Positions 39,006 through 49,525 of a stretch of DNA of 64,000 bases are shown piece after piece; the stretch's first letter is position 1; each line of letters starts with the position of its first letter. A program made the translations under genes and the position numbers. Source of the DNA: Onchocerca lupi (Eukaryota; Nematoda; Chromadorea; Rhabditida; Onchocercidae); assembly GCA_028564675.1 (NCBI GenBank), contig JAOVVO010000025.1:62001-126000 (forward strand), written 5' to 3'. The notes beneath the pieces were generated by a model that ran no database searches, was not told where the DNA came from, and saw only the letters and a program-made list of their open reading frames with translations.

Positions 39006-41782
39006 GTCGTGTTCTATTTATTTTCAAAAAAAAAAAAAAGAAAAAAAAGACTTCCATTAGCTTTCCAACTTTTCAAAATGTTATTTTTAGCAATAGAACC
39101 ATATTTCAAAAAAATACCCTTTTGACCTTTCTATCTTAACACTTCCGCTATAAATATAATTCATCAGTTGAGCTAATTCTTTTGAAAAGTGAAGATAAAG
39201 AAAAAAAAAACGGTCCTCTACAAAGTAACAATCCATTTCCTAAATTTTAGGCAAGCAACAAGAAAGAAAAAAAAAAAAGAAAGAGGAAAAATAACTTTTC
39301 TCTCTGGCCATAAATCAATTGGAATTATATTTGAATAATCAAGCGTGAAAACCATTAAGGAAAAATTTTTTACTACCAAATGAAAAGAACAAAAATTAGC
39401 CTTCAAAAGTAATCATGGGGATACAAGAATGACTGCTGTGAAGTGACGTGATATAAGTTTCTTTCCCAAATTACGATAGCTTGATTTTGTAAAAACAAGC
39501 ATCATTAATATGAATTGCGTAGTTTTATTGATGTCGTTCAAGCTGCTTAACGAATTATCTTAAATTCGTAACTTATCATCTTCTAGTACTAATTAAGCTA
39601 ATAATTTTTAATTTCTCCAATTAAATTTAAAGTTGAACAAGTACCAGCATACAAATCCATAAACAAAGTCCTATGCCTATAAGCTTTCATCCGATTTTGG
39701 TAATATCCAATTTTTGTACCAATTATAAATCGTGATAATTGTTTAATATTTAATCCTTCTATGTGGCTGAAATTTAATAAGGAGCACATTAAATATGTCA
39801 TAAATTACTTTTCTGATTGATCAGTGGAATCATATCAGTGATTATTAATGATAATAACAAATGAAAAAATTCTGACTGATCAATATTATCTTCGAAATTT
39901 GGAGAGCAAAATTATCGTCGTATAGTAAACATTTATGTAACCAACAAGACACTTAGAAATTAAAATAAATGGTAATTCCTATTAAAGTAATCAAATTACA
40001 CTTTGTTTAAGCATGCTAATGCTAATGAAGCAATTAGTCGCTGTAAGAGTTTTAAGTGGAACAAAACAGTACTTGAGAAGATGGCAAATGAATAAGTTGG
40101 GTTATGACTAAGCTTTAAATCAAAAGGACATAATGAATATGCTATCAGTGCTTTATTTTATTACGATATTTGATAAGTTAGTTGGAAAGATTGATCTAGT
40201 AGTGGAAAATTCGAACAATTTACCAAATAAATAATTGCTCAAAGCTAAAAACGCTTGATGGAATTAAGCAGTTCGACCGAATTTATGGTGAATTAAGTAT
40301 TCATTGAAATTTCGAATATCAGAAGCAAACTTTTCTTTATTTATTTAATCTGAAATATTTATTACTATACTGTGATCCAATAAGATGCCTCAGCATTTAT
40401 TGAAAAATAATCTAATTCGGAAAGAAAATTCTACATATCTATGATTCTGACTTTTAAATGAAGCAATAATCAGTAATTCATATTAGCTCAACATATCTCA
40501 GAACTCATTCAATATAATACAAAGGATTCTTAAATAAATTCAAAAAATATTTGGACTATCAAAAAAAAAAAAAAAAAAAAAGGAATATATAAAGTCGTCT
40601 TATATATATTAAAAAAACAACTGTTATAATGTCATTTAAAATTCATCTTCCTTATTTATAAAAACCAGCAATAAAATTTCTATTTAAATCAGAACTAAGC
40701 ACTGAACTCACTTGCTATTAGCATGTTAATACTTGAGGAAATACCATTAATTATTTGCAAAAATGATCTAATAAGGCTATTTAAAAGGTGGCAGACTTAG
40801 ATATAAGAATATAGTGATAAAATAATTGATATCTATACAGAGAGAGGATAATAAAAATTATCTTACACTGGATGGAATGATAAGAAGTGATTGTATGGTT
40901 TATTTTATTGAATGCCTTTCTCTTCACTTTCTCTCCAAGAAAAATGATATTTTTAGTAATTTTAAATAAAATTAAATTTAAATAAAATTTATAGTCCAAA
41001 AATTTCCGATGTTTTGTTAAAATTAGTTACCCATTCTAAATATCGATGTGAAAAAAAAATTGCTTATTTAAATTTAAATTCAAGTCCATTCTTTTCTATA
41101 CTTATTTACTAACTGTTAGTCTACATTCCTCAATTTATCATCTGTTATTGTACTTATGTTCCTTCATTCCTATCTTTCTTCCTCAATTCTTGATAACTGA
41201 AGTAACAAAAAAGGATAGCAATACTTGAAAATGGCGATAACAATAAGGAGGACACTATTTGAAAATTAGAAGTTCTCAACTGCAATACCTGTTTCTACCC
41301 TAAATCATCTATCTGTATCAGTACTTATTTAAAATTTGATACTAAAATATTTGTTATCCATCTATGTTCTAAATATATACTACAACTAATTCTTGAAACG
41401 TTTAAGAAATTAATATATTAAAACTATTGATGCAAATGATGAGATCATTATTGATATTTTACTAAATAAAGGTCAAGTGTATTGACCGTATCGAATTCAG
41501 ACCTCATTAAACTATTGTGCGAGGTAATCTATTTACAAATAAAAGAAAAATCAATTTTTACCTTCATTCAGAATATTATTATGATACTTACATTTCGCAC
41601 ATTCCAAACCATTCATAATCCCTCTATAAGCTTTTTCATTCACCTATCCTTTCCTTTCCTACTGTTGTCATACTAAGATTCACCACTATAAATGTTAAGA
41701 AGCTACGGTATCGTTTCTTTTTTTCATCATACTTTTCTTCATTCTTAAACTCCTTTTCAATTACTTTTCCCTTTACTGTTAA

Positions 41783-41841
<59 letters not shown>

Positions 41842-44800
41842 AAAACTAGAAATAACATTTTCTCCTCTTCATTAGAGCAGTTTTTTTATAGGATAATATT
41901 ATAATACTAGCATTTACATTTGAATTGATATCTTATCAGTTATAGATTGAAATGAATTCTAAGCAGAAAGAAAAAAATCAACGTCGTATTTCATTTACTC
42001 TTTTATTCTGACATTAATTTCAAAAATGTCATGAGACTGTACAGAATAAGGAATAAAGTGCAACTTATACTTCCTATATATAAAAAAAAGGAAATTTTGA
42101 AAACTTCCATATAAATCATTAGGGAATATACAATACGCAATAAAGTCTGGTATATTTTACAGCAACTATTCCGTTGGACTGTAATTCCGGAAGTTTTCTC
42201 GAATTAAAAAGTTACGCAAATAGTGATGTAAATGTTGAAGATATTTGTCCGCCATGATGATTAATTGATGAAAAGTAGTAAAAGTTAAGTTCTGCTACTA
42301 ATCAATAGCAAATTAACTTTTTGATATTAATGTCTTAATGATCTATGTATGGAGCTTTTTCTCTGCTATCCAAAACATAAAAAACTTTTACCACTGTAAA
42401 AGAAAATTATTCTGATATTGAAGGATTTGAAATTTCTGCATCATATCTCTTTTATATAAATTGGAAAAAATTTTATTGAATGAAAGAAAAGATCAAATTT
42501 TAGCATTGTTTTTGCAGCTCTGAAAAAATCTTTTCATTTAAGCAAATAATGCAAAAAAATTTTCACTTTGACAACGAACAAACAAAAAGTGTTGAAGTGT
42601 GATGATATAGATGCCATCAGACAAATATGAATATTCCAAATGATATAATCGGCTTAATGCTCCCTTGGCGGTAGCCTATTTGATGTTTTTTATGCTTGCT
42701 ATGTAAGCAAAATGCTTCAACGTACCGCTCCTTACTGATAACTTGATACAACAATCTTATCAACCTTTACAAACACCGCCATTCGATTCACGCATACTTC
42801 TTCATTGGAAAAAAGGAGAGGAATCTCATCAAACTTATTAAAAAGATTAAAAATAAAAAATATAAGTGAACAAAGATAAATTTTACAATAAATAATAATT
42901 CTGCTCCATCAGAAACTATTATTTTATATTTCTATTAAATTTGAATTTATCTAATTGAACATTTTATTTAACAGAAAGAGAAAGTTCCTTTCCCACTTTC
43001 TATTATAACACGCATACATATGTAGCAAAAAACAGAGTCTATTAAGTCATTGGATGAAAAAAAAAAAAAGATATTTCACGTTTCAATTTCATCTTTCATA
43101 GCACAAACCTCACATTCTGGAATATAACTCTTTCTATATTGACCTATATATTCCAAAGTAAAACTATGGAAAAAAAATTTTTTGCAATACTTACTGCTTT
43201 CAAAACATAAATTTCGTAAAATATCAATGGCAATTAGACATCTTTCTGATCTTTTGATGCAATCCACCAATGGTAGTATTTGTCGAACAAACTTTTCACA
43301 TAATAAAAAGCGGATGCTTGCAATTGAAGTAAAGTTTACAAGAACATAGCCAAGATAATCGATATTTTCAAAGGATATTGAATCATTTAATCTTTCTGAA
43401 AATTTTCTCGGCAAATAATTAGCACTAAGAATTACAACAAGGTAAAAATTGATACCTAAATTAATAAAGCAAAAATTAATTTTTTCATAAGTTATAACTT
43501 CTTATATTTTCCAATTAAATTTCGATAAGCATAATGATAAATTTTTTAAAGACGGTCAAATAAATAATCCTCTACAAAATTATTCACATTTGCAAATTGG
43601 CCATGATTTAAAATTATTCATTCTAATATATCCATTGAAAATGAATTAGAAGAAAAAACTTACTTATTATATCAGCAACAATATTTTTCCAACTTTTCAT
43701 TGCAGCATCGTACAACTGAAACGTTGACAAAAATATAATTGGATAATTTAAAAATAATTAAAAATGAGTGGAATTTCTGGAAATTATCAAACAACAAGTC
43801 TAACCAGCACGCTGATCAAATAAAGTTGTTTAACTATATCTTTTAGAGGAAGGCTGTTCATAGTATTCGATAGTAACTCGATTTCATATATGTTAAAAGA
43901 TATGATAGAATAAGTATTCGTAATAAAAAACTAAGATGGGTAATAAGAAAAAATAAACAGAAGATATCATTGATTTAACAAATCAAAATGTACTGTCTCA
44001 TTACGCTTTTGTTTTTCATTTAAAATTTTATTCCTTCTTTAAATTCATCTAATATTTTTTTTCACTTGCAAGTGACAGATCGTTTATTTTCAAAAATAGT
44101 AAAACCCGTTAGATGAGAAATAAGATTTCACAAACTTGAACTCTTTTATTCAAATAAAACATTGTCAGAAAACTAAAATGTTTCATATATAGATTTGTTT
44201 TTTGAAATACGTAAACGATAGCAGCTATTAACTCGCTCTATTTAATCCATCAATTGATAAAATCATCTTGCCTAAGACCTTCGAAAAATATATCAGTCCA
44301 AAATGATATCCAGTGTACTTGTTCAAAGATAAAAACTATGATATCACTTGATAATATATTGCAGGAAAGAAAATAAAAAACAAACCCTGTCCGGAAAGTG
44401 TAACGATAAATTGGATAAAAGTTTTGCAGCATTCAATGAATACTGTTCACTATTATCTCGACAAAATTCGATACACCGTTGAATAAATTCAGTATTATTA
44501 ATTACATATTCGGCACATACTACATCAGTAGCGGTTGCATTAATCAGTGCAGGAAATATATCATTCCCATTTATATTATCTTCGCAGATTAATCTACACA
44601 ATGATCGTCCCAACAAGAAATCGTTTGCCTGTAAAAAAAGTTTCAGTAAAATTACGTTAATTTCGAATCTCTGAATATAATAATTCTTTCGTTCCTTGAA
44701 TAAATAAAAAAATATTCGAATATATGAACCTTGTTACTAAATCACCGCTTTGTTAGGTATCCAACTAATAATCAAAATCATTCTTCTGATAATAACAACC

Positions 44801-45353
44801 ACTTCACCGGCTGGTTCAATCAAATCTTCACCAATAACAGCTATTCGACCAATGATGCAATTCATGCTACTGGATACAATATTCACTCTTCTAACAACTA
44901 CTGTCATTCTACTTATATATGCAAGCATGCTAATGGCCTTATTCATAGCTATAACCATATCTTCCGGTCAATTTATTTTAGAGAAAAACTTAAAACTAGT
45001 CTTTTACACCATTAATTTCCGAAAATTTCGACAAAAGCAAAAAACTGAAATAGTTGAAATAATAGTAATGCAATTAATTTGTAAACTTTATGAATCTGGA
45101 TTTCCAACTAATCAATAATCCATAGGCAACAGCCTTCTACTTCTGTATTCATATCAGCGAGATAAGTAATACCGGATTTTATTGGAATTTCAATACAAAT
45201 GTTCCTCTGTATTTTGGCGAATTGCAAGATGAGCTTATTTGCATCCGAAGAAGATTCACAATGCTGTTATCAATTATTTTAATTCAGCCAATGGTTTATG
45301 CTATCAGTAGGATACCATGTCTACTTAATGCAAAAGCATCAACACTTTCTCAT

Positions 45354-45399
<46 letters not shown>

Positions 45400-45559
45400 A
45401 TAGAAATTAAACCTGAAATATCACGTTAAAATGGTCAGATGCTGAAAGGCCAATAACATAGTCCAATGCTTGTTGTCGTAAATCACGATGTATATTCGGT
45501 GAAAGGAACTGTATCAATTCAGTGACAACTTCTGGTGATATTTCATTTTGCTTCATCAT
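30435..45559 (-). CDS. HGH1: HGH1 homologue (DUF383/DUF384 armadillo-type protein)
   Basis: HGH1 (also called BRP16/FAM203) is a cytosolic cochaperone; the yeast protein helps fold elongation factor 2 with Hsp90 and TRiC. Exons: 45559-45413, 44628-44386, 43715-43660, 43424-43195, 37314-37127, 30764-30435. They total 398 codons including stop, so 397 residues, close to the human length of about 390. Helical repeats include IDYLGYVLVNFTS (family: YLAPLLSNLS) and LRNLCFES (family: LRNCCFEH). Residues about 240-267 hold STLLKPLAD...EIEKLPLQLQY, matching the LPLAGPEDF..EEMERLPVDLQY signature. GRKTLRIKGIYALLREF matches the last helix pair. The final exon adds a polar insert of about 65 residues before the terminal helix. 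An in-frame TAG directly precedes the start; the upstream TTTTTAG could be a trans-splice acceptor. Introns 4 and 5 are 5.9 and 6.4 kb. Confidence 0.92.
30765..37126 (-). other. HGH1 intron 5 (about 6.4 kb)
   Basis: Donor GTGAAT at 37126. It contains A/T homopolymers (A-runs at 30867-30886 and 34208-34229), TCA/TTA tracts near 32040-32095 and 35100-35220, and a GATGAT run near 33609. No gene is supported. Confidence 0.8.
37127..37314 (-). CDS. HGH1: HGH1 coding exon 5
   Basis: Acceptor TTTCAG. The first two bases complete a split codon, then 62 codons. It encodes the start of the DUF384 signature (LLSTLLKPLAD, DDDEIEKLPLQLQYYEG), which best identifies the gene. Confidence 0.93.
37651..37767. 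repeat. Tandem repeat, 27-33-base unit, four copies
   Basis: Copies at 37651-37680, 37681-37707, 37708-37740 and 37741-37767 share a GA(C/T)TATAAATGAGAAGTGA core followed by TCAATAAT. Length differences come from 3-base (GAT/GAC) steps; the fourth copy is the most diverged. Confidence 0.9.
38969..39002. repeat. (TA)n microsatellite
   Basis: About 16 uninterrupted AT dinucleotides in HGH1 intron 4. Confidence 0.92.
41786..41837. repeat. Poly(T) tract, 52 bases
   Basis: The longest homopolymer in the window. On the minus (gene) strand it is poly(A), so it could be the tail of an inserted cDNA or simple slippage. I saw no coding remnant next to it. Confidence 0.92.
43195..43424 (-). CDS. HGH1: HGH1 coding exon 4
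   Basis: The acceptor TCTTAG leaves one base to complete a codon with exon 3. The donor is AGCA/GTAAGT. It encodes FSERLNDSISFENIDYLGYV and SERCLIAIDILRNLCFES, the DUF383 helical repeats. The frame requires the exon 3 donor GTTTTTTC rather than the GTAAGT four bases earlier. Confidence 0.9.
43425..43659 (-). other. HGH1 intron 3
   Basis: A 235-base AT-rich intron. Its donor is GTTTTT; an alternative donor GTAAGT four bases upstream would shift the frame of exon 4. Confidence 0.75.
43660..43715 (-). CDS. HGH1: HGH1 coding exon 3
   Basis: A 56-base exon with a TTTCAG acceptor, encoding LYDAAMKSWKNIVADIIS plus two bases. It is too short to stand alone as an open frame. It is required to keep the reading frame between exons 2 and 4 and matches the family's helix between the two parts of DUF383. 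Confidence 0.8.
43716..44385 (-). other. HGH1 intron 2
   Basis: A 670-base AT-rich intron, donor GTTTGT. Nothing else seen in it. Confidence 0.8.
44386..44628 (-). CDS. HGH1: HGH1 coding exon 2
   Basis: Exactly 81 codons, phase 0 at both ends. Acceptor TTACAG, donor AGG/GTTTGT. It encodes the LGRSLCRLI and AAKLLSNLSLHFPDR helical repeats, the latter matching the family's ALANLSR-type repeat. Confidence 0.9.
44750..45340 (+). pseudogene. Hydrophobic plus-strand ORF pair inside HGH1 intron 1 (nested gene or retrocopy)
   Basis: The first block (44750-45118) is open for 122 codons. It has a hydrophobic stretch near residues 6-19 and a long one, about residues 36-71 (MQFMLLDTIFTLLTTTVILL and onward), then a basic RKFRQKQK segment. 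A second block in another frame (about 45132-45340) reads FYWNFNTNVPLYFGELQDEL, RRRFTMLLSIILIQPMVYAI and RIPCLLNAK. The look is of a multi-pass membrane receptor. A 52-base GT/AG intron at about 45080-45131 could join the two in frame. The second block runs into a 42-base poly(A), which suggests a retrocopy tail. I cannot name a family; chance is possible. Confidence 0.3.
45355..45396. repeat. Poly(A) tract, 42 bases
   Basis: Plus-strand A homopolymer in HGH1 intron 1, only about 15 bases from the exon 1 donor. On the gene strand this puts a T-run just inside the intron's 5' end. Confidence 0.95.
45413..45559 (-). CDS. HGH1: HGH1 coding exon 1
   Basis: 49 codons from the first of two adjacent ATGs, donor CAG/GTTTAA. 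It encodes VVTELIQFLSPNIHRDLRQQ and ALDYVIGLS, matching the family's N-terminal LLPFLSPGARADLQ...A..YVLGLTG. An in-frame stop TAG lies immediately before the ATG. Confidence 0.87.
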
Positions 45560-48500
45560 CTAAAAACTAACGAAACATATCAAAGAGATTATGAAATAAT
45601 CATGTAATTAATGCCTTATTTTTCACGATTTGGTGTTAACTTCATTTGATAGCAACATCATGCTGCTGAAATAACGCAAAAAAAAAAGGAATATAAGTAT
45701 GTAAACTGAATATAAATGTAAACTGAATGTAAATGTGTATATAGACGCCCTGTGAAGTATATTTAAATAGTATTATCAATTCATCGATAAATGTATGATA
45801 TTGAATATGACAAGTAAAATCAGGAATCGTAACAGTATAAAGTGTCCTTGTTATTCTCATTTTTGACCGGTAATCGAATAAACCTTTGAAATATTATCTT
45901 CCAGCATTTTTTGTCTTAATTTATTGTTGCAAATATGTGAAATGTAAAAAAACACGGCATGCCTTCACATCCTCACATTTCAAATTCTTAGCCGTGGATA
46001 AGTGAAACATGTACACTCGGAAATTCAAAATTTATCTCAACATTACCCACTCTTCGTTCTCCTTCAATTATAAATAAACATAATCGAACCGAAATCATTT
46101 TGGAAAGAAACGATGGCCTTAGTTTTCCGTGCAGTCGCTTTATGAAATAAGGAGTATCATCATTGCTGTTTTTAAAAAATTTTTACTTTATGCTCAATTT
46201 TTCTTGATAAAGCAGATTTTGGTTTAATAATAAGAAGTCTCAGGATATATTATATGCAAGAAGATTTGAAAAATGCAAAAATTTTCTTTAAATTCTAATA
46301 AATTGATCAATTTAACTATATGAAACTAAAAAAAAAGTCACATAGAAAAAAAAATTGATAAAAAAGTAGATAGAGTAAATTTTCAGCATGAACAATAATT
46401 TTTTCTTCACATATTTGTGAAAAAAGAATTCCGGAAAGAAGTGCAAGCAAATATGTTTTTATTTTATTCATTGAACACAGCAATAAACAAATATTGATAT
46501 ATTAACATGTGAAAGATTTCGATTCATTTATTTGTCGCTTATTTATTTAACAAATAGAACCAACTTTCCAGAACTTTTTGCAAGAAATTAATCCTTCATA
46601 GGTGTAAAGCAGTTTACGACTTTATTGTTAGCGATTGTCGCGAATTTTAGGTCTTCTTTAACAGTCTATTCATGATTATTTGCAACAATTCCAACAACAC
46701 TAACAGGTCGTTTTAAAATAAATTATTGATATTAATGATAACGATTTTTAGTGATAAATTAAATGATACTTTAAAATCATGTTAATTAGGTGTTAAATTA
46801 TCCATTAAATGCATGAGTAATATGAATATTAGTTGAAAGAGGAAAAGGTAAACAAATAATTCATGGCTTTATTTATCGGACTGATCAATTCGGTCAAACA
46901 GATAATGTGTGGAAGTGGTAGGAGTGGTTATATTGTTGCGCAAATGTGGCTTAAAGAGCGGAATCGTCGAATTAATCGAACCGGATCAAATCAAACCGAA
47001 TCTTCAATATGATATCACAAGATGTCGTTGCAATCAATCGGTAAAAGGCGTTTAAGTTGTTAGCATATTTTTCGAATAAATTGATGTTTTTCAAACGGAT
47101 CATTTCCGGATTATCCTCTCTTCCATCTTCTCTCTTTTCCTTTTCCGGTATTTCGGATATCTTTCAGATGAAGAAAACATGCTAATCGCAGCAATTACTT
47201 CTATTTAACTTCTATATTTGCTCAGATTGGAAGCTAAACATTTCATCGATACTGAAAGCAACGAAGGTTATTTATTTATTTACATACGACTTAGCAATGG
47301 CAGTAGTAGAAAATGTACACAAAATCATGATGGCATCGGGGGAAGAGTAGAAGAAGGGAAGGGTAATTAATCCTAAATTTTAATTAATTGATCGATGATA
47401 ATTAGGAAAGCTTTGTATTTTATTTTATATATTTGGCTTATTTGAATACGCATAAATTTGTAGATAACATACTAGCTAAAATACTTATTAAGTCTACTTA
47501 ATTGAATTAGATATAAATTAAAATCAATAAAGCCATCGCTTTATCTTCATGTTATCGATAATCAGGTGATAATCTGAACAAATATAAACACCAACGAATA
47601 TCACCGTTTATTCATTTTATCTAATCAAATAATCACTAATATTATCATTCATCTATTACACACAATATCACGTTTTAATTCTTTATTGTCGCTTATTTGA
47701 AAAAGAAAATGTGTTAATATAATAACAATAATGATGATGATGATAATGATAATAGTAATAATAACAATAATAATTAATAATGATCATTACACACAACAAA
47801 AATGTACTGATTGTTGCTGTTATGGCCAGATACTAATTAATATTTTGTGATGGTTGAAAAAAGCTGAAATTTTGAAATTATTCCAACAGAAATCAAGAAA
47901 TTTTTCGATTATTTCAAAAAGAAATTCTTTTTTTTTCTTCAGATTCTTTTCAAAAATCCTTTTTTTTTTTTCTAGATATAAAATCTCTGAAAATACAAAA
48001 CCTGAATCATGAGATCTTTTTTTTTACTTGTGGGATATCTTTTCTTCTTTTTTTTTTTTTTTTTTAAATCATCTTATTTAATTAAATTAGCTGATAAAAT
48101 GGTTTGCAGAAAAAAAATATTTTTTAAAAAGATAACAAATATAGCATAAATTTTGATGGTTGATATAAATTTAGGCTAAATGTTCATTATATTTTAATTA
48201 ATGATTTAAAGATAACAAAAATGAGGCATAGATTTATTGCTAATACGGAATTATTTCAACAAAAAAAAAAAAAAATAAAAAAATAAAAAAGGAATTATTT
48301 AAAATACTTTTCAAATTATAAGAAGAATGAATGAAGACAATTATATAATATATCCCTATTAGATAAGAGAATAAGCTGATATAATTAACAAGAAATTAAC
48401 AGCAAAAAATTTTCGAGGACAGAATTTGGAATTATTTTAAAAAGGTTTTTTTTTTTTAAAAACGAATAAAATTTTAAAAGCGAAAAATATTCCTGAAAAG

Positions 48501-49360
48501 AAAAGTAATTTAGTAAATTTTGTTTAAAAATTTAGTAAAGAGTTATTCCGAAATCTCACTTTTTGCTTCAACAAAAAAGAAAAAGAGAAAATGAGATACT
48601 TCCTAAATATATATACATTTTTTTTTTTTGAAAAGATTGCTTGATCCGTACTTTTAATTAAATGTGAAATTGAAAATTATTGAGGGAAATCTCGGAGTGA
48701 TAAGGAAGATAAATTTGTTTTTATCATTTTATAACAGAAAATTGAAACTTAAAAGATGGACTGAAATTGAATTAATAAATAATTTAGATCAAAAGGAAAG
48801 TGGAGAAGTGTACAGAAGAAAAGTTCCATGAATTTTTTTTTTCATATTGAATGGAAGGAAATCATTTTCAAATCAATCTGTTAAATTTTGTGCTAGACCG
48901 AAAGGGATATTATTTAAATCATTCATGTTATTTCCTGCCATATCCGGAAGATTGTTTTTCAAATTTTCAAATTAATCGCCTGTTTATTGCTGGTAAATAG
49001 TTTTCATCACTCACCAAGCGATGATAATCTTTGATAAGAGATGTTGGTAAGATGATAATTCCTTGTGCTATATTTTGGAAAATTATTATGATAATATCTT
49101 ACAAACTTTGTTAACTGTTAATTTTAATTCAGGTTTACTACTCTTTTTCAATGATTTTATTCAAATTTATGGCCAATTTTTTGATAAATACACTAATTGG
49201 CATAATAATTTTCGACAAATATACTAATTAGAGCCTAAGATAACAAGGGTTATTCATGTTTGCACTTCATGATGACTTATAAGAAAGGCGAGAAGAATGA
49301 CCGGTGATGTGGCGATGATCCCATCATCTTGACCTTTGATCAGTTAACACATCGTAAATG
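45560..49360. other. Intergenic region between the propeller gene and HGH1
   Basis: About 3.8 kb, so the two same-strand genes are too far apart for a typical nematode operon. AT-rich, with a TGATGA/AATAAT tract near 47720-47775 and a GC-richer patch near 46860-47180 that holds a 49-codon plus-strand open frame (46863-47012). No gene is firmly supported. Confidence 0.7.
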
Positions 49361-49525
49361 TTACGCATCATTTTCAGTGTCGCCGATCGGATAGCGAAAA
49401 GTCTTAAGTTTATTCGTCAGATAATCCACTACATGCAATCGACCATTCTCATAAAGAACTTCCGACCAAATTGCCGATATTTCTTTGGTAGATCTCGCAG
49501 ACAGATTATACCGTAATTTACCATC
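49361..49525 (-). CDS. Propeller gene coding exon 5 (terminal)
   Basis: Acceptor TTTTCAG, 54 codons then TAA. It encodes the last blade, SEVLYENGRLHVVDYLTNKL with KTFRYP, a typical strand-turn-strand NHL-type pattern. Confidence 0.85.
   Translation of the reverse strand, partial: DGKLRYNLSARSTKEISAIWSEVLYENGRLHVVDYLTNKLKTFRYPIGDTENDA

Larger units (their letters stand above)
37315..43194 (-). other. HGH1 intron 4 (about 5.9 kb)
   Basis: Donor GTAAGT at 43194. It holds the 30-base tandem repeat (37651-37767), a (TA)n tract (38969-39002), a 21-base A-run (40561-40581), a 52-base T-run (41786-41837), and a GC-richer stretch near 42650-42790. A minus-strand open frame at 39598-39801 looks somewhat coding but cannot be joined to the gene. 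Confidence 0.8.

Noticed and set aside
45413..49361. Operon of the propeller gene and HGH1
   Set aside because: Both are on the minus strand, but 3.8 kb separates them, far more than the few hundred bases typical of nematode operons.
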